From Candidatus Heimdallarchaeota archaeon (GTDB lineage Archaea > Asgardarchaeota > Heimdallarchaeia > Hodarchaeales > S146-22): a DNA stretch of 6,264 bases. The notes beneath the pieces are model-generated. The model did not search any database, was not told the origin of the DNA, and worked only from the letters and a program-made list of their open reading frames with translations. The position numbers and the translations under genes are program-made. This document shows positions 4,318-6,264 of this stretch, in pieces. Within the stretch, counting starts at the first letter, position 1. Every line of letters starts with the position of its first letter. Where the stretch lies: positions 1-6,264 of the forward strand of contig WAPZ01000441.1 in assembly GCA_015520535.1 (NCBI GenBank), given 5' to 3'.

Positions 4318-6246
4318 CTAAAGTAGTCGCAATGACTCTAAAATTTTAGGGACATGTACTTTCATTTTTCGGAAATGTTTTTGCACACTATTAGCAAAAG
4401 ACAAAGATTTTTGAAGATTTCCGTGCACTAAAACTACATTTTCTGGCTGAGGTGTTATTTTTAAAAGATATTGCATTAATTCATTTCTATCAGAATGACC
4501 GGAAAATCCTTGTAACGTATGTACTTCCATATTTACTTTTTTAACGGTCATTTTTCCGCCTTTGACTTGATGTATTTCTTTTGCACCAGAAGAAATACGT
4601 GCACCAAGTGTTCCAGGTGCTTGATATGAAACAAAAATTATAGTGTTTTTCTCGTCTTCACACAATTCACTAAAGTACTCAACCGAGCTTCCGCCTGTCA
4701 ACATTCCACTAGTGGCTAATATTATGGTTGGGCCACTTTCTAAGACTTCATCACGGCGTGATCTGTTTTCAATACTTATGAAATGTTCATCTAAGAAGGG
4801 ATTATCACCCATGTTAAAAATCCGATCTTGTATTTCTTGGGATAAATATTCAGGATGACAAGTATGAATGGCTGTAGCTTCAGATATTAAACCATCGAGG
4901 TAGATTGGCGTTTCTATCAGATGTTTAGACTTCAAATAACGATTGAGAACAACCATGATTTCTTGTGCTCTTCCTACTGCTAAGGTCGGTATTAATACCT
5001 TACCGCCACGTTTTAAGGTACGATTAATTATTTGAATTAGTCGTCGCTCAGTTTCTCTCCTTGGCGGAACAATGTCAGTAGGTGCACCATAAGTGGTTTC
5101 CATGACCAGTGTTTCAAGACGTGCGAACTTATAATTTGCAGGATCAAGCAATCGTGATTTTTTAAATTTGAAATCACCAGTGAACGCAATATTATAGTCT
5201 CCTTCGCCAATGTGAAGATGAACAATTGAGCTACCTAAAATATGACCTGCTGGAGTTAATGTCAATTTTATGTCGTTTGCTATGTCAGTAACTTCCCCAT
5301 ATCGTCTGGGAATGGCATGGATAATCTCAGTTTTTATGTCACGATAACTATAGGGCAAGACACGACCTTCATTTTCAGCAACTTGCAAATAATCATTTTG
5401 TAACAGAACCATTAAAGATAACGTGGCATCATTTAAATATACTGGACCACGATATCCGTATTTATAGAGATAGGGAAGAAAACCACAATGATCTAGGTGT
5501 GCGTGTGTAATCACCACGGCGTCTAGATTTTCAATATCAAATTCCGGTGCATTTAATCGCGGAAAGACCTCAGAAGGCGAACTTGATCCCACATTAACGC
5601 CGATATCAATGAGAATGTTCGATTCAGCCGTTTGAACGAGCATACTACTTCGACCAACTTCACCACATCCCCCTAAGGCGGTGATTCTGACAAGTTCATC
5701 CTCATATAATCGTGGACGATGAATACGGCGACCTATTCGGACCAAGCTCTTTTTTCGCGCCGGCACCTCATTTTGTAATATTTGGCGAATGCTTGCAATA
5801 GTTTTTGACTCAATTGGCGGTGTGCGAATAACATTTGGTCTCCATGAAACTACGCGTGCAATTTCTCTTAAAGTCACGCCATTTTTTCCAATGACTAAGC
5901 CAGGTTTTTTTGCCTCAATAGTGACTTCACCGAGGGTTTCATCAAAATGAAGGTTAGTGATTTGAGCATCTTCAGGTACAATTTGATAAATTAATTGAGT
6001 GGCTTCGTCGATTTTTTTGCGAACGCTGGGATCAGATCTAATTACAATTCGTTTTCGTAGTGTTTTTGCAAGATGTTTAATTATACCGCCGTTTTCCATG
6101 AATTGCTCGATGTTTTTGGAATAGAGAACTAAAAATGGACCTTCAAATTCGATTTTAGAAATATTGGCATTTTTTGGCAGTTCTTGCATCAGTTTTTGGC
6201 GAATTTCTTCTAGGGCATCTATGTAAAATACATCTCTTGTTGACAT
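4318..6246 (-). CDS. aCPSF1/FttA: KH, beta-CASP RNase and termination factor
   Basis: This 642-residue protein is the archaeal homologue of CPSF73, a nuclease that cleaves nascent RNA at U-rich sites and terminates transcription, working with Spt4/5 on RNA polymerase. Order: N-terminal KH-like region (about 1-65), second KH domain (about 66-140) with GLVIGKNG at 116-123, then metallo-beta-lactamase and beta-CASP domains. Zinc and catalytic motifs are intact: HAHLDH (248-253), His335 (PAGH), Asp358 (TGDF), Glu383 (METTYG), His584 (FSGHSD) and His608 (LVHG). The last motif is followed by Asn where CPSF73 and, as I recall, most aCPSF1 have Glu. The tail PKILESLRLL keeps the conserved C-terminal dimerisation motif. 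ATG 6246 gives the family's usual N-terminus; an in-frame TTG at 6261 would add five residues and the frame stays open to the edge, so the start is not certain. The PUA gene follows by 30 bases. Confidence 0.95.
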   Translation of the reverse strand: MSTRDVFYIDALEEIRQKLMQELPKNANISKIEFEGPFLVLYSKNIEQFMENGGIIKHLAKTLRKRIVIRSDPSVRKKIDEATQLIYQIVPEDAQITNLHFDETLGEVTIEAKKPGLVIGKNGVTLREIARVVSWRPNVIRTPPIESKTIASIRQILQNEVPARKKSLVRIGRRIHRPRLYEDELVRITALGGCGEVGRSSMLVQTAESNILIDIGVNVGSSSPSEVFPRLNAPEFDIENLDAVVITHAHLDHCGFLPYLYKYGYRGPVYLNDATLSLMVLLQNDYLQVAENEGRVLPYSYRDIKTEIIHAIPRRYGEVTDIANDIKLTLTPAGHILGSSIVHLHIGEGDYNIAFTGDFKFKKSRLLDPANYKFARLETLVMETTYGAPTDIVPPRRETERRLIQIINRTLKRGGKVLIPTLAVGRAQEIMVVLNRYLKSKHLIETPIYLDGLISEATAIHTCHPEYLSQEIQDRIFNMGDNPFLDEHFISIENRSRRDEVLESGPTIILATSGMLTGGSSVEYFSELCEDEKNTIIFVSYQAPGTLGARISSGAKEIHQVKGGKMTVKKVNMEVHTLQGFSGHSDRNELMQYLLKITPQPENVVLVHGNLQKSLSFANSVQKHFRKMKVHVPKILESLRLL

Positions 6247-6264
6247 TTTTGCACACTTCAAAGC

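Noticed and set aside
4643..4858. Plus-strand frame of 71 codons.
   Set aside because: Antisense shadow within the beta-CASP region of aCPSF1.
5037..5225. Second minus-strand frame of 62 codons.
   Set aside because: Out-of-frame shadow inside the aCPSF1 gene, whose own frame carries the conserved TGDF and METTYG motifs here.
1..6264. Search for CRISPR arrays, insertion sequences, tRNA genes, defence or toxin genes.
   Set aside because: No direct-repeat arrays, transposase motifs, tRNA-like folds or foreign-looking genes were seen; the intergenic gaps are short and explained by promoters and T tracts.

Overview
The window comes from an AT-rich archaeon. All six genes lie on the minus strand, so they are transcribed from right to left. 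The archaeal assignment rests on an aCPSF1/FttA-type KH, metallo-beta-lactamase, beta-CASP nuclease, a ribosomal protein S30e, an MCT-1/Tma20-like PUA protein, AT-rich TATA-like elements, purine-rich Shine-Dalgarno sites and T-rich tracts after genes. S30e is known mainly from TACK and Asgard archaea and is absent from most Euryarchaeota. That favours a low-GC TACK (for example Nitrososphaeria) or Asgard lineage, but the sequence alone does not settle the phylum.

Layout in transcription order. (1) 6246-4318: aCPSF1/FttA, an RNase and transcription termination factor; its start lies 18 bases from the window edge. (2) 4287-3802: a PUA-domain RNA-binding protein, 30 bases downstream and probably co-transcribed. 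(3) A 119-base gap holds a good promoter candidate for the suf cluster. (4) 3682-2285: sufB. (5) An 91-base gap is full of T tracts. (6) 2193-748: sufD. (7) 732-424: a Rieske [2Fe-2S] ferredoxin, 15 bases after sufD and in the same reading frame as it. (8) 332-162: a 56-residue gene, ribosomal protein S30e, easily missed because it is so short. (9) 161-1: no gene; T-rich terminator tracts, a TATA-like element probably serving the next gene to the left, and a small inverted repeat at the edge.

Functionally there are two modules. One is RNA and translation (aCPSF1, PUA protein, S30e). The other is iron-sulfur cluster assembly (SufB, SufD and a Rieske ferredoxin). The SufC ATPase needed for a SufBC2D complex is not in the window. 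SufB keeps every residue I could compare with the E. coli scaffold; SufD keeps the key interface histidine but has lost the neighbouring cysteine. I saw no mobile element, CRISPR array, tRNA or rRNA. The window is mostly conserved housekeeping DNA. Its most notable points are the hidden S30e gene, the sufB-sufD T-rich spacer, the in-frame sufD/Rieske junction and the absence of sufC.
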